DNA of 64,000 nt from Solibacillus sp. FSL R7-0682. Its GTDB lineage: Bacteria; Bacillota; Bacilli; Bacillales_A; Planococcaceae. The notes beneath the pieces are model-generated. The model was given only the letters and a program-made list of their open reading frames with translations, ran no database searches and was not told the DNA's origin. Shown piece by piece: positions 19,117 to 28,470 of the stretch. The stretch spans positions 2,996,001 to 3,060,000 of the forward strand of contig NZ_JBBOUI010000001.1 of the NCBI RefSeq assembly GCF_038005985.1. Direction: 5' to 3'. Numbering within the stretch: the first letter of the stretch is position 1; the number at the start of each line of letters is the position of its first letter. Made by a program: the position numbers and the translations under genes.

Positions 19117-19155
19117 GAAAAAAAGAGGGAAAGCTTAGTGGCCCCCTCTTTTTTT
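19117..19155 (-). terminator. rho-independent terminator of rpsP-khpA
   Basis: On the minus strand AAAAAGAGGG pairs with CCCTCTTTTTT, directly after the khpA TAG. Only about 30 bases remain before the rimM ribosome binding site, so rimM-trmD is probably read by leakage or from an unseen promoter. Confidence 0.85.
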
Positions 19156-19389
19156 CTAATCCAATATATCGACGTAAGTCTTTTTCTTCTGGTGACCGCC
19201 AGCTGCTGAGTACACAATCGTACGAATTGCTTTCGCAACTCGTCCTTGTTTGCCTATGACTTTCCCTCGATCCTCTGGATGAACAAAAAGCTTATAAACA
19301 ACTCGATTAGAAGATTCGTCCGTCTCAATACGAACGTCCTCCGGATAATCGACTAATGGTTTAACAATTGCTTCAATCAGCTGCTGCAT
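19156..19389 (-). CDS. khpA: KH-domain RNA-binding protein KhpA (YlqC)
   Basis: Small RNA chaperone that, in several Gram-positives, pairs with KhpB and influences cell division. The 77-residue protein is essentially one KH domain: the GKQG loop in RGKVIGKQGRVAKAIRTIVYSAA at about residues 39-61, preceded by an acidic beta region. Length is standard. It lies 27 bases after rpsP with a good AGGTGG site. The ylqD gene that follows it in B. subtilis is missing here. Confidence 0.93.
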   Translation of the reverse strand: MQQLIEAIVKPLVDYPEDVRIETDESSNRVVYKLFVHPEDRGKVIGKQGRVAKAIRTIVYSAAGGHQKKKTYVDILD

Positions 19390-19416
19390 AAAGCCACCTC
19401 CGAATTATTTACTGAA

Positions 19417-19689
19417 TTATTTGCTATATTTAGCGTTATGGAATTTTTCCATGATACCTTGTTCTGAGAACAGGTTACGTACAGTATCAGATGGTTTTGC
19501 ACCATCAGTTAACCATTTAAGAGCTTTCTCTTCATCGATTTGAACTGTAGCTGGTGTAGTTAGTGGGTTATAAGTACCAACTGTTTCGATTTGACGACCA
19601 TCACGTGGTGAACGAGCGTCTGCAACTACGATACGATAGAAAGGAGATTTTTTAGCTCCCATACGTTTTAAGCGAATTTTAACTGCCAT
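19417..19689 (-). CDS. rpsP: 30S ribosomal protein S16
   Basis: Small-subunit body protein. The 90-residue sequence is full length: [21 protein letters not shown], then [20 protein letters not shown], then [25 protein letters not shown] lies before the ATG. A probable promoter lies 40-70 bases upstream, and the gene is followed by khpA, the conserved order ffh-rpsP-khpA. Confidence 0.98.
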   Translation of the reverse strand: MAVKIRLKRMGAKKSPFYRIVVADARSPRDGRQIETVGTYNPLTTPATVQIDEEKALKWLTDGAKPSDTVRNLFSEQGIMEKFHNAKYSK

Positions 19690-19727
19690 TTTAATAGCAC
19701 CTCCGAATAAGTTTCACACAAGATATT

Positions 19728-19756
19728 ATATTAGCAATGTCTTGGTGGTTTGTAAA
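19728..19756 (-). promoter_or_regulatory. putative sigma-A promoter of rpsP
   Basis: TTTACA (19751-19756) with TAATAT at 17 bases (19728-19733) on the minus strand; a perfect TATAAT overlaps at 19725-19730 with a 20-base spacer. It lies between ffh and rpsP. Confidence 0.45.
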
Positions 19757-19782
19757 GTGTTTTTTCTTAACACCTAATTTTT

Positions 19783-21141
19783 TTATTTAAATAATGAGTC
19801 AAAGCCTGGCATTCTCATTTTTTTCTTGCCTTTACCTTGTGTCATACCTGTCATTTGCTTCATCATTTTTTTCATTTCTTCAAACTGCTTTAATAAGCGA
19901 TTGACTTCTTGAATCGTCGTTCCAGATCCGTTTGCAATACGTTTTTTACGACTTGCAGAGATAACTTCTGGGTTCGTCTTTTCAGTTGGTGTCATTGAAT
20001 AAATAATAGCTTCAATGCGCCCCATCTGTTTTTCATCGACTTTAACATTGTCTAAGCCCTTCATTTTGCTAGCACCTGGTAGCATTTTTAACAATTCATC
20101 TAATGGGCCCATCTTTTTGACAGCCTGGAGCTGTTCAATAAAGTCATCAAATGTAAATGATTGGGTCATGAACTTTTCTTCAAGCTCTTTTGCCTTTTCC
20201 ATATCGACATTTGCTTGCGCTTTTTCGATCAAAGATAATACATCACCCATACCTAAAATACGTGACGCCATACGCTCTGGGTGGAATGGCTCTAATGCAT
20301 CCATCTTTTCACCCATACCGACAAACTTAATAGGCTTTTCTGTCACGGCACGGATTGAAAGGGCCGCACCACCACGTGTATCACCATCTAATTTCGTCAG
20401 AACAACGCCTGTAATGCCGACTGCTTCATTAAAGCTTTGAGCAACATTTACTGCATCTTGACCTGTCATTGCATCAACAACTAAGAACACTTCATCTGGC
20501 TCTTTTAATGCACGAATATCTTTTAATTCTTGCATTAACTCCTCGTCGATATGTAGACGACCAGCCGTATCGATTAACACCACATCATGGTGCTCCTCTT
20601 TTGCATGTTCGATTGCTTGACGTGCAATTTCTACAGGAGATATATCCGTACCTAGTGAGAATACTGGTAATGATAATTGTTTCCCTAATGTTTGTAATTG
20701 CTGTACTGCTGCCGGACGGTAAATATCTGCGGCTACTAGTAACGGTTTTTTATTATATTTTTTGCGTAAAACATTGGCTAACTTTCCTGTTGTCGTCGTT
20801 TTACCTGCACCTTGCAAGCCGACCATCATAATGACTGTCGGTGGACGGTTGCTAAATTTAATTGGGCTTTGTTCGCCACCCATTAATGCTGTTAGCTCTT
20901 CCTGTACAATTTTAATAACTTGTTGACCAGGCGTTAATGATTTCATGACGTCTACACCGACTGCACGCTCACTAACCTTTTTTACGAATTCTTTAACTAC
21001 CTTTAAGTTTACGTCCGCTTCGATTAAGGCAAATCGGACTTCACGCATCATTTCTTTTACGTCTTGTTCCGTAACTTTCCCTTTACCTTTAATCTTTTGG
21101 ATCGTTCCTTGGAGTCGCTCCGCTAAACCTTCAAAAGCCAA
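19783..21141 (-). CDS. ffh: signal recognition particle protein Ffh
   Basis: GTPase of the signal recognition particle that binds hydrophobic signal sequences and 4.5S/6S RNA. The 452-residue protein has the N domain (1-85), the G domain with GLQGAGKT at residues 108-115 and DTAGRLH, then TKLDGDTRGG. The methionine-rich M domain, about 330-452, ends in MMKQMTGMTQGKGKKKMRMPGF. The start is TTG, placed nine bases after AGGAGG; the reading frame has no nearby ATG. It follows ylxM by 13 bases in a common two-gene unit. Confidence 0.97.
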   Translation of the reverse strand: MAFEGLAERLQGTIQKIKGKGKVTEQDVKEMMREVRFALIEADVNLKVVKEFVKKVSERAVGVDVMKSLTPGQQVIKIVQEELTALMGGEQSPIKFSNRPPTVIMMVGLQGAGKTTTTGKLANVLRKKYNKKPLLVAADIYRPAAVQQLQTLGKQLSLPVFSLGTDISPVEIARQAIEHAKEEHHDVVLIDTAGRLHIDEELMQELKDIRALKEPDEVFLVVDAMTGQDAVNVAQSFNEAVGITGVVLTKLDGDTRGGAALSIRAVTEKPIKFVGMGEKMDALEPFHPERMASRILGMGDVLSLIEKAQANVDMEKAKELEEKFMTQSFTFDDFIEQLQAVKKMGPLDELLKMLPGASKMKGLDNVKVDEKQMGRIEAIIYSMTPTEKTNPEVISASRKKRIANGSGTTIQEVNRLLKQFEEMKKMMKQMTGMTQGKGKKKMRMPGFDSLFK

Positions 21142-21154
21142 CTTTGTTCGCCTC

Positions 21155-21490
21155 CTAATCCGATTCCTTCAATTGTTCAACTAATGCTAATTTATCCTCC
21201 ATTGTAGAGGCTTCATTCTGTATCGCATCTGTCAGTTGCTTTAACACTTGCTGACGCTGTTGAAATTTTTCAAAAAGATTTAATTTTTCTTCATATTCTT
21301 CAAGCATCGCCTCAGTACGACGAATATTATCATAAACAGCTTGGCGTGAAATATTGTAGCTTTCTGCAATTTCACCAAGTGAATTGTCATCTAAATAATA
21401 AAGCTCCATATAGCTACGCTGTTTTTCCGTTAATAATGCTTGATAAAAGTCGAAGAGAAAGTTCATGCGTGTTGTTTTTTCAAGTAGCAT
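21155..21490 (-). CDS. ylxM: SRP-associated helix-turn-helix protein YlxM
   Basis: A 111-residue UPF0122-family protein found next to ffh across Bacillota; in streptococci it stimulates SRP GTPase activity. It has a sigma-factor region 4-like helix-turn-helix ([22 protein letters not shown], about residues 37-58) and a C-terminal coiled coil. The start at [10 protein letters not shown] has GGAGAG six bases upstream; an ATG six codons earlier overlaps that site. A near-consensus sigma-A promoter directly upstream drives ylxM-ffh. Confidence 0.93.
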   Translation of the reverse strand: MLLEKTTRMNFLFDFYQALLTEKQRSYMELYYLDDNSLGEIAESYNISRQAVYDNIRRTEAMLEEYEEKLNLFEKFQQRQQVLKQLTDAIQNEASTMEDKLALVEQLKESD

Positions 21491-21522
21491 TTTTATCTCT
21501 CCAATCATATTTTGTCTACCTT

Positions 21523-21551
21523 ATCATAAGCTTGAACGAAGCTACTGTCAA
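21523..21551 (-). promoter_or_regulatory. sigma-A promoter of ylxM-ffh
   Basis: Perfect TTGACA (21546-21551) and TATGAT (21523-21528) on the minus strand with an ideal 17-base spacer. It sits between the ftsY terminator and the ylxM start and is the strongest promoter match seen in the window. Confidence 0.85.
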
Positions 21552-21598
21552 GGTAATCTCCTTGTCCTTCGATTGTTTGGAACAAATTTTTTCAAAAG

Positions 21599-21641
21599 GA
21601 AAAAGAACTGCGTAAAGTTCGAAACTTTTGCGCAGTTCTTA
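21599..21641 (-). terminator. rho-independent terminator of smc-ftsY
   Basis: AAGAACTGCG (21603-21612) pairs with CGCAGTTCTT (21631-21640), extended by AAGTTT/AAACTT. T-rich sequence follows on the minus strand after the ftsY stop. Confidence 0.9.
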
Positions 21642-21655
21642 TTATGGCGAAGAAA

Positions 21656-22921
21656 TTAATCTTCTATTTCTTTTAATTCTTTTTCTAAACCTTCTGCAAA
21701 TAGACCATATACATATCGCTCTGCATCAAATGGTTGTAGGTCATCCATTTTCTCACCAAGGCCAACAAATTTCACTGGGATGTGAAGCTTGTTGCGAATA
21801 GCAAGTACGATACCACCTTTTGCAGTACCATCAAGCTTCGTTAACACAATACCCGTTACATTTGTTACCTCTTTGAACATTTGTGCTTGAACAAGTGCAT
21901 TTTGACCTGTCGTCGCATCTAATGCTAATAATACTTCATGCGGTGCATTTGGAACTTCACGTGAAATAACACGGTGTACTTTTTCTAACTCATTCATTAA
22001 GTTTACTTTATTTTGTAAACGACCCGCTGTATCGCAAATTAATACGTCTGCATTGCGGTTTTTGGCCGCGCGAATGGCATCGTACATAACAGCAGCAGGG
22101 TCTGAACCTTCAGATTGCGCAATTACTTCAACACCTACACGTTCTCCCCAAACTTGTAACTGATCAATTGCACCTGCACGGAACGTATCTCCCGCTGCAA
22201 GCATCACGGTTTTACCCTCGGATTTTAAACGATGTGCTAATTTACCAATTGTTGTCGTTTTCCCTACACCATTAACCCCAACGAATAAAATAACGGTTAG
22301 ATCGCCCTGTTGTTGGATATTTAATTCAGTTAAATTTTCCTCACCAGATTCATAAATTTCTACAAGCTTTTCGGAAATTATTGCTTGAATACCACTTGTA
22401 TCTTTAATATTTTGACGCTGAACTTCAAAGCGTAATTTATCCATTAATTCCATCACAGTTTCAAAGCCAACATCCGCTTGTAAAAGTACATCTTCAAGCT
22501 CTTCAAAGAAGTCTTCATCCACTTTACGATAGCGCGCTACTAAATCATTTACTTTAGACGTAAATGAGTTACGTGTTTTTTCTAAGCCTGCTTTAAATTT
22601 TTGTGTAATCGACCAAGCAGATTGTTTTTTTTGTTGTTCAGCAACAACTTCTGAAATTTCACTTTGTGAACCCTCGTCAACCCCATCCGCCTCATGTTTA
22701 TCTTCTTCAATTGCAGCCGAAACAACTTCAGGTTCAGGTTGTACATTTTCTACTTCAATTACTTCTTGCTTTTCTTCCGCAGGTGCAGTAACTTCTTCTG
22801 GCACATCAAGCTGAAACTTATCTTCGATTTCCTGCTTTTCACCTTGTGTTTGTTGCTCCAATTGTTCTTTTTCTTCATTGCCGCCAACTAACTTTTCTTT
22901 CAGTCGCTTAAAAAAGCTCAT
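21656..22921 (-). CDS. ftsY: signal recognition particle receptor FtsY
   Basis: Membrane-associated SRP receptor GTPase. The first ten residues (MSFFKRLKEK) form the amphipathic membrane-targeting helix. They are followed by an acidic Glu/Gln/Val-rich A domain to about residue 105, which makes the protein 421 residues against about 329 in B. subtilis. The NG domain then shows GVNGVGKTTTIGKLA, DTFRAGA, DTAGRLQNK and TKLDGTAKGG. The ATG overlaps the smc stop by one base, placing it at the end of rnc-smc-ftsY. Confidence 0.96.
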   Translation of the reverse strand: MSFFKRLKEKLVGGNEEKEQLEQQTQGEKQEIEDKFQLDVPEEVTAPAEEKQEVIEVENVQPEPEVVSAAIEEDKHEADGVDEGSQSEISEVVAEQQKKQSAWSITQKFKAGLEKTRNSFTSKVNDLVARYRKVDEDFFEELEDVLLQADVGFETVMELMDKLRFEVQRQNIKDTSGIQAIISEKLVEIYESGEENLTELNIQQQGDLTVILFVGVNGVGKTTTIGKLAHRLKSEGKTVMLAAGDTFRAGAIDQLQVWGERVGVEVIAQSEGSDPAAVMYDAIRAAKNRNADVLICDTAGRLQNKVNLMNELEKVHRVISREVPNAPHEVLLALDATTGQNALVQAQMFKEVTNVTGIVLTKLDGTAKGGIVLAIRNKLHIPVKFVGLGEKMDDLQPFDAERYVYGLFAEGLEKELKEIED

Positions 22922-25900
22922 TATCTGCCACTCCCTTGACCTACTAATTCAGATTGCTCTTCTAGTTTTACTGATACTAGCTTCGATACACCAGACTCTT
23001 GCATCGTAATACCATAAAGAACATCGGCACCCTCCATCGTCCCTTTTCGGTGTGTAATAACGATGAATTGTGTCTCTTCACTAAATTTACGCAAATAATC
23101 ACTATAACGTGCAACGTTCGACTCGTCTAATGCTGCCTCTACTTCATCCAAAATACAGAATGGTACTGGACGTGTATTTAAAATTGCAAATAGAAGTGCA
23201 ATCGCTGTTAATGCACGCTCTCCACCTGAAAGTAGGCTTAAGCTTTGCAATTTCTTTCCTGGTGGCTGCGCAATAATTTCAATTCCTGTATCTAATAAAT
23301 TTTCTGGATCAAGTAGCACTAAATCAGCCGTGCCACCTCCAAATAACTCTTTAAATGAAATCGTAAATTGTTTGCGAATTTGCTTAAACGTCTCATTAAA
23401 GCGTTCTGTCATTTCTTCATCCATTTCATCAATTGCTTTATGCAATGTATCCTTCGCGGCAACTAAGTCTTCACGCTGTTCACTTAAGAATATATAACGC
23501 TCTTGTACTCTGTCATATTCCTCAATCGCAGCTAAGTTAACTGGCCCAAGCTCTTCAATTGATTGCTTTAAAAGCTTCACTTTTCGACGAACTTGCTCCT
23601 CTTCTTCTATAGCAATTGCTTCTTCTTGTGCAGTTAAAACATCTAATTCATATTGTTCAAGTAATTGCTGCTGTAAATTATTCATTTCGAATTCAATTCG
23701 ACTACGTTTTATTTCTAACGTACGTAAAGCATCCATAAAGCTTTTATGTACACGCTGTACTTCTTGCAATTGAATTTCCGCTTGCGTTACTTGTTCATGT
23801 AAGATTGTTCGTGATGCTCGCTTTTGTTGAATCGTTTCGCTTAATACATCTTTCTTATTTGCCCATTCTGTAATCGTTTGTACAAGCTCCTCTGAAGACG
23901 GTCCATTTAACCCATCCTCCGATTCAATCCACTCGATTTCCTGGGAAATTTTATCGATGGTATTGCGTATTTTTGTTAAATCTAATTCAATCCCTGCAAT
24001 CGATGCTTGCACTTGTGTTAACTGCTCTTGAACAACAGCTAGCTCTGAACGTTGCTGTGCTAATTGCTCACGTAAAACATCTTTTTGCGTTTCACTTTGT
24101 GTTTTCGCCAACGTCAGCTCATCGACAGTTTGTTGTACAGTTTGAAGCTCATCTCGTAATTCCTCTAAGCGTTTTTCAGCGATTTGTTGCTGTTCGTTTA
24201 AGGACTCTTTTCGAGTCGATAATGACGTTTGCTCTGACTGAGTAATGGATACTGTCGTTTGTAAGCTCTTCACGGTCATTTCAAGTTCTAATAATTTCGC
24301 TCGGTGATGTTGCTCCTGCTCACGAAGTGATTCTCCTTGCAACTTTAATTCATCAAGTGAATGACGTAAATGAACAATTTCTTCTTTTTTCACACTAACT
24401 GTTTGTTCAGCTGTTTGAATAGTTGCTTCCATATTCTCTAATGTAGTAACTAACTTTTCAAGCTCAGCCTTGCGTGAGAACAACGAACTTTGCTGTTTTA
24501 AAGCACCACCCGTTAATGAGCCACCTGCATTGACTATATCGCCATCTAATGTAACTACACGATATTTAAAGCCTACTAAACGAGCAATTTGACTTGCTCC
24601 TTCAAGATTTGACGCTACTAAAACATTCCCTAAAAGATTTTCTATAATCGTTTGATTTTCATGCGCAAAATCAACAAGTTCAAATGCAAGTGCCACATAG
24701 GCGGGATGTGAAGTAATTTCCATTAGTTGTTGCGGTTGAATTTTGCGTGAGCGCATAACCGTTTTCGGTAAGAACGTCGCTCTCCCTGCACGCTTTTGCT
24801 TTAACCAGCCTATTGCCTTTTGAGCATGTACTTCATTATCTGTCACAATATGTTGAGAAGCTGCACCTAAAGCTGTTTCAATCGCTTGTGAATACTTCGT
24901 CTCCACTTGGATTAACTCAGCAACTGCCCCTTCTATACCTTGTAACTCCTTACGATCTCGTGCTAAAAGAACTTCTTTAACTCCGTGGAAAAACCCTGAA
25001 AAATCAGCCTCTAGCTCCGCTAATGTATCTTTTCGTGACTTTAATTGCTGATGGTGCTGATAGGCTTTATATAATAGCGCTTGCTTTTCATCTAAATCAG
25101 CAGTCGCAGTTTTAAGCTGCATTTGGACAATATCAAATTTACCCAACTGCTCTTTAAGAGCACTTTCAGCCTGCTCGAGCGCTTGTTGTGTCACTTCTTT
25201 TAACGTTACCGCACCAGTTAATTCCTTTTGAATTTCTGATGAGCGACCAGACATACGCTCCACTGAGGCTTGTTCTTGAGTGAGCTGTTGATTAATATGT
25301 TTTAATTCATTTTTAACTGTTGCTTCTTCGTTCAGTAAGTTAATGTACGCATTTTTTGCTTCTTCAATTTCCTGTTCAATTTCTGAAGCAGTACGTGTTA
25401 AAGCTTGTTCAAGTTGTTTCATTGTCGAGCGAATTTGTTGAACTGCTTTTTGCTTTTCTGTAAACTCTTGACGCTTTTCTTGCTCTTTTAATTGAAGCTC
25501 CTGCTCCACTTCTGTTGCTTGAACTAAATTTTCACGTAATTGCTGAATTTGTTTTTCTGCATTGGAACGTTTTTCATTAAATAATGCTTTTCGACCTTCC
25601 CAACGCTCTACTTCTGCACTTGCCTCAACCAGTTGCTCTTGAGAAATATCAAGCACTTCATCAATTGCTTTTAATTCATTGCGTGTTTTTCGCACATCTT
25701 GCTCGATACGTTCAATTTCTGCCGCATGCTGCTTTTCTGTAGCAGTCAATGTTTTTTGATCATCATTATATGCTGTTAACGTTTTTTCATGTGCTAATAA
25801 ATCATGAACCATTAATGCAATATCAAAGTCCTTTAGCTCCTCTGACATACGAACATAATCTTTTGCACTAGAAGCTTGAATTTTTAACGGCTCTAAACGG

Positions 25901-26499
25901 ATTTCAATTTCGTGTAAAATATCAAGTACACGATTTAAATTTTCATCCGTTTCGACAAGCTTATGCTCTGCTTTTTTCTTACGTAATTTATATTTTAATA
26001 CACCTGCTGCTTCTTCAAAAATACTTCTTCGGTCATCAGGGCGGCTATTTAAAATTTCATCGACACGCCCTTGAGAAATAATTGAGAAAGCCTCTTTCCC
26101 TAGACCTGAATCCATAAACAAGTCCGTAATATCCTTAAGGCGACATTGCTGATTATTCAGCAAATATTCGCTATCGCCTGAACGATACACACGTCTTGTT
26201 ACACTAATTTCTGTGTAAGGTATGGCGACACGCTCATCTTCATTATCTAACACGAGCGTTACTTCAGCAAAATTTAATGGTTTACGTGATTCACTTCCTG
26301 CAAATATAACATCTTCCATCTTTGCACCACGTAAGCTTTTCGCTGATTGCTCCCCTAAAACCCATCGGATTGCATCCGTAACATTACTTTTCCCACTACC
26401 ATTTGGTCCCACCACAGCTGTTACACCAGGAACAAAATCAATACCTATTCTTTCGGCAAATGATTTGAAGCCTACTACTTCAAGTCGTTTAAGGAACAT
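22921..26499 (-). CDS. smc: chromosome partition protein Smc
   Basis: Condensin ATPase that compacts and segregates chromosomes with ScpA and ScpB. The 1192-residue protein has Walker A GPNGSGKS at residues 31-38, two long coiled coils and a hinge around residues 505-670 (GFFHGVKEVLLAR through VVTLDGDIVNAGGSLTGG). The C-terminal head has the signature LSLLSGGERALTAIALLFAI and Walker B FCILDEVEAALDESN. The order rnc-smc-ftsY is the standard Bacillota arrangement. It starts two bases after the rnc stop and overlaps ftsY by one base. Confidence 0.98.
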   Translation of the reverse strand: MFLKRLEVVGFKSFAERIGIDFVPGVTAVVGPNGSGKSNVTDAIRWVLGEQSAKSLRGAKMEDVIFAGSESRKPLNFAEVTLVLDNEDERVAIPYTEISVTRRVYRSGDSEYLLNNQQCRLKDITDLFMDSGLGKEAFSIISQGRVDEILNSRPDDRRSIFEEAAGVLKYKLRKKKAEHKLVETDENLNRVLDILHEIEIRLEPLKIQASSAKDYVRMSEELKDFDIALMVHDLLAHEKTLTAYNDDQKTLTATEKQHAAEIERIEQDVRKTRNELKAIDEVLDISQEQLVEASAEVERWEGRKALFNEKRSNAEKQIQQLRENLVQATEVEQELQLKEQEKRQEFTEKQKAVQQIRSTMKQLEQALTRTASEIEQEIEEAKNAYINLLNEEATVKNELKHINQQLTQEQASVERMSGRSSEIQKELTGAVTLKEVTQQALEQAESALKEQLGKFDIVQMQLKTATADLDEKQALLYKAYQHHQQLKSRKDTLAELEADFSGFFHGVKEVLLARDRKELQGIEGAVAELIQVETKYSQAIETALGAASQHIVTDNEVHAQKAIGWLKQKRAGRATFLPKTVMRSRKIQPQQLMEITSHPAYVALAFELVDFAHENQTIIENLLGNVLVASNLEGASQIARLVGFKYRVVTLDGDIVNAGGSLTGGALKQQSSLFSRKAELEKLVTTLENMEATIQTAEQTVSVKKEEIVHLRHSLDELKLQGESLREQEQHHRAKLLELEMTVKSLQTTVSITQSEQTSLSTRKESLNEQQQIAEKRLEELRDELQTVQQTVDELTLAKTQSETQKDVLREQLAQQRSELAVVQEQLTQVQASIAGIELDLTKIRNTIDKISQEIEWIESEDGLNGPSSEELVQTITEWANKKDVLSETIQQKRASRTILHEQVTQAEIQLQEVQRVHKSFMDALRTLEIKRSRIEFEMNNLQQQLLEQYELDVLTAQEEAIAIEEEEQVRRKVKLLKQSIEELGPVNLAAIEEYDRVQERYIFLSEQREDLVAAKDTLHKAIDEMDEEMTERFNETFKQIRKQFTISFKELFGGGTADLVLLDPENLLDTGIEIIAQPPGKKLQSLSLLSGGERALTAIALLFAILNTRPVPFCILDEVEAALDESNVARYSDYLRKFSEETQFIVITHRKGTMEGADVLYGITMQESGVSKLVSVKLEEQSELVGQGSGR

Positions 26500-26500
26500 A

Positions 26501-27262
26501 TTATTCCCCCTCTTGCTTAGCCTGCTTTAGCGTAAGCATGGCACTTTGCGCTGCTTGCTGCTCAGCTTCTTTCTTTGATTTCCCTCGTCCAACACCTAAT
26601 TCTTGATCATTTAATAAGACACGTGAAATGAATGTACGATTGTGGGCTGGACCTTTTTCATCAACGATTTCATAATGAAGTAATCCATTATTCGTTTGTT
26701 GAATAATTTCTTGTAACTGACTTTTAAAATCCATCACATGCGAAAAAGCACCGATTTCTACTTTAGGGAATACGATACGCTCTAAAAATGCTACAACTAC
26801 TTCTAATCCTTGGTCTAAATAAAGGGCGCCAACAAATGATTCAAAGACGTCCGCTAAAAGTGCAGGACGTTCACGACCACCCGTCAATTCTTCACCTTTA
26901 CCTAAGAGTACAAATTGACCGAAGTTTAATTCGTTCGCAAATACTACTAACGACGGCTCACATACGATAGAAGCACGTAGCTTTGTTAGCTCTCCTTCGC
27001 TCATATTTGGAAATTTCTCAAATAAATATTTGGATACTGATAATTCAAGTACCGCGTCCCCTAAAAATTCTAAGCGTTCATTATCCGTAAATAATTTTCG
27101 GCGATGCTCATTCACATAAGATGAATGGGTAAAGGCTTGATATAATAATTCTTTTTTTTGGAAGTAAATGTTGACTTCCTCTTGTAAAATTTGAAATTGA
27201 GATTTAACTTTTTCAGGGAGAACACCTAACTTTTGGTTATTCCCTTTTCTTCTATGCATCAT
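26501..27262 (-). CDS. rnc: ribonuclease III
   Basis: Double-stranded-RNA endonuclease for rRNA processing and mRNA turnover. The 253-residue protein has the signature [13 protein letters not shown] at residues 62-74, the second acidic cluster [16 protein letters not shown], and a C-terminal dsRNA-binding domain ([14 protein letters not shown]...[17 protein letters not shown]). A GGAAGG site lies about ten bases before the first of two adjacent ATGs. A candidate promoter at 27311-27338 would start the rnc-smc-ftsY unit after the acpP terminator. Confidence 0.96.
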   Translation of the reverse strand: MMHRRKGNNQKLGVLPEKVKSQFQILQEEVNIYFQKKELLYQAFTHSSYVNEHRRKLFTDNERLEFLGDAVLELSVSKYLFEKFPNMSEGELTKLRASIVCEPSLVVFANELNFGQFVLLGKGEELTGGRERPALLADVFESFVGALYLDQGLEVVVAFLERIVFPKVEIGAFSHVMDFKSQLQEIIQQTNNGLLHYEIVDEKGPAHNRTFISRVLLNDQELGVGRGKSKKEAEQQAAQSAMLTLKQAKQEGE

Positions 27263-27310
27263 GGAGTTTCTGCCTTCCTTCTAGTTTCTATCGTTAGTTT
27301 ACCTTGTTCT

Positions 27311-27338
27311 ATAGTAATGTGCAAAGGGTATCAGTCAA
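27311..27338 (-). promoter_or_regulatory. putative sigma-A promoter of rnc-smc-ftsY
   Basis: TTGACT (27333-27338) and TACTAT (27311-27316) on the minus strand with a 16-base spacer, between the acpP terminator and rnc. TATAGA, three bases further on, is an alternative -10. Confidence 0.4.
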
Positions 27339-27395
27339 AAATATACGTAATTACACATTATTCGCTAGTCATAGCTTAGGATATATGTATGAAAG

Positions 27396-27439
27396 CTAAA
27401 AAGGTATTCTATCACAATGAATTTTTGTGATAGAATACC
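27396..27439 (-). terminator. rho-independent terminator of the fapR-acpP operon
   Basis: GGTATTCTATCACA (27403-27416) pairs perfectly with TGTGATAGAATACC (27426-27439). A T-rich tail follows on the minus strand, directly after the acpP stop. Confidence 0.92.
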
Positions 27440-27451
27440 CCTTATGCATGA

Positions 27452-27688
27452 TTAGCTAATTTTCTTTTCGATGTATGAAATAGCATCACCAACAGTTCCG
27501 ATTTTTTCTGCATCTTCATCAGAAATTTCCATATCGAACTCATCTTCAAGTTCCATTACTAATTCAACAACGTCTAATGAATCTGCACCTAAATCTTCAC
27601 GGAAAGATGCTTCTAATTTCACTTCGCTTTCGTCAACGCCTAAACGATCAACGATAACTTTTGAAACACGCTCAAATACTGTAGACAA
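27452..27688 (-). CDS. acpP: acyl carrier protein
   Basis: Carries growing acyl chains on 4'-phosphopantetheine during fatty-acid synthesis. The 78-residue acidic protein has the attachment serine Ser37 in [18 protein letters not shown], and the rest is nearly identical to other Bacillales AcpP. The start is taken as TTG, because GGGGAGG lies eight bases upstream; a GTG three codons earlier falls inside that binding site. A TTG start on so highly expressed a gene is worth noting. It is the last gene of fapR-plsX-fabD-fabG-acpP. Confidence 0.96.
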   Translation of the reverse strand: MSTVFERVSKVIVDRLGVDESEVKLEASFREDLGADSLDVVELVMELEDEFDMEISDEDAEKIGTVGDAISYIEKKIS

Positions 27689-27723
27689 CTCAGTCACCTC
27701 CCCTCAAGAAAATGGGTAATTGC

Positions 27724-28470
27724 TTACACCATTACCATACCACCATCAATATGTAGTGTTTGACCGGTAATGTAACTTGCATTATCTGAAGCAAAGAATG
27801 CAACTGCTTTTGCAATATCCTCTGGTTGACCAAGCTTCGCTAACGGGATTTGTTTCAACATCCCATCCTTAAGTTCTTCTGGTAAACCTTCTGTCATTTC
27901 TGTTGTAATAAAGCCTGGTGCGATTGCATTTACTAAAATATTTCTACTTGCAAGCTCTTGGGCAGTCGTTTTCGTTAAACCAATTACTCCTGCTTTTGCT
28001 GCAACATAATTAGCCTGCCCAGGATTCCCTGCTACACCTACTATTGAAGAAATATTAATAATACGCCCCGCACGTTGTTTCATCATTTGACGAGAAACTG
28101 CCTTAATACATAAAAACACGCCTTTTAAGTTCGTATTGATGACATCATCCCACTCATCATTTTTCATACGCATTAGTAAATTGTCTCGTGTAATGCCTGC
28201 ATTGTTTACTAATATATCAAGGGATCCATACGTATCCACTGCACTATTCATTAATTGTTGTACAGCATCAGCATCCGCCACATTCGCCTGTACTGCGATT
28301 GCTTCGCCGCCATTTGCTTTAATTTCCGCCACAACTTGCTCAGCTTTTTTTGCGCTGCCACTATAATTGACAACAACTTTTGCTCCTTGGGCAGCTAATT
28401 CTAGAGCAATTGCACGACCAATTCCTCGTGAGGCACCTGTTACAACTGCACATTTCCCCGTTAAACCCAT
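27724..28470 (-). CDS. fabG: 3-oxoacyl-ACP reductase FabG
   Basis: NADPH-dependent short-chain dehydrogenase that reduces beta-ketoacyl-ACP in fatty-acid elongation. The 248-residue protein has the nucleotide motif [26 protein letters not shown], and the Ser-Tyr-Lys active site in [23 protein letters not shown]. It ends with [14 protein letters not shown]. The ATG is chosen for AAGGAG eight bases upstream; a GTG three codons earlier overlaps that site. Its first ten bases overlap the fabD 3' end, so the two are translationally coupled. Confidence 0.96.
   Translation of the reverse strand: MGLTGKCAVVTGASRGIGRAIALELAAQGAKVVVNYSGSAKKAEQVVAEIKANGGEAIAVQANVADADAVQQLMNSAVDTYGSLDILVNNAGITRDNLLMRMKNDEWDDVINTNLKGVFLCIKAVSRQMMKQRAGRIINISSIVGVAGNPGQANYVAAKAGVIGLTKTTAQELASRNILVNAIAPGFITTEMTEGLPEELKDGMLKQIPLAKLGQPEDIAKAVAFFASDNASYITGQTLHIDGGMVMV

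Noticed and set aside
24015-24245. Plus-strand frames opposite smc
   Set aside because: The Smc coding sequence is continuous; the opposite frames arise from its repetitive coiled-coil codons.
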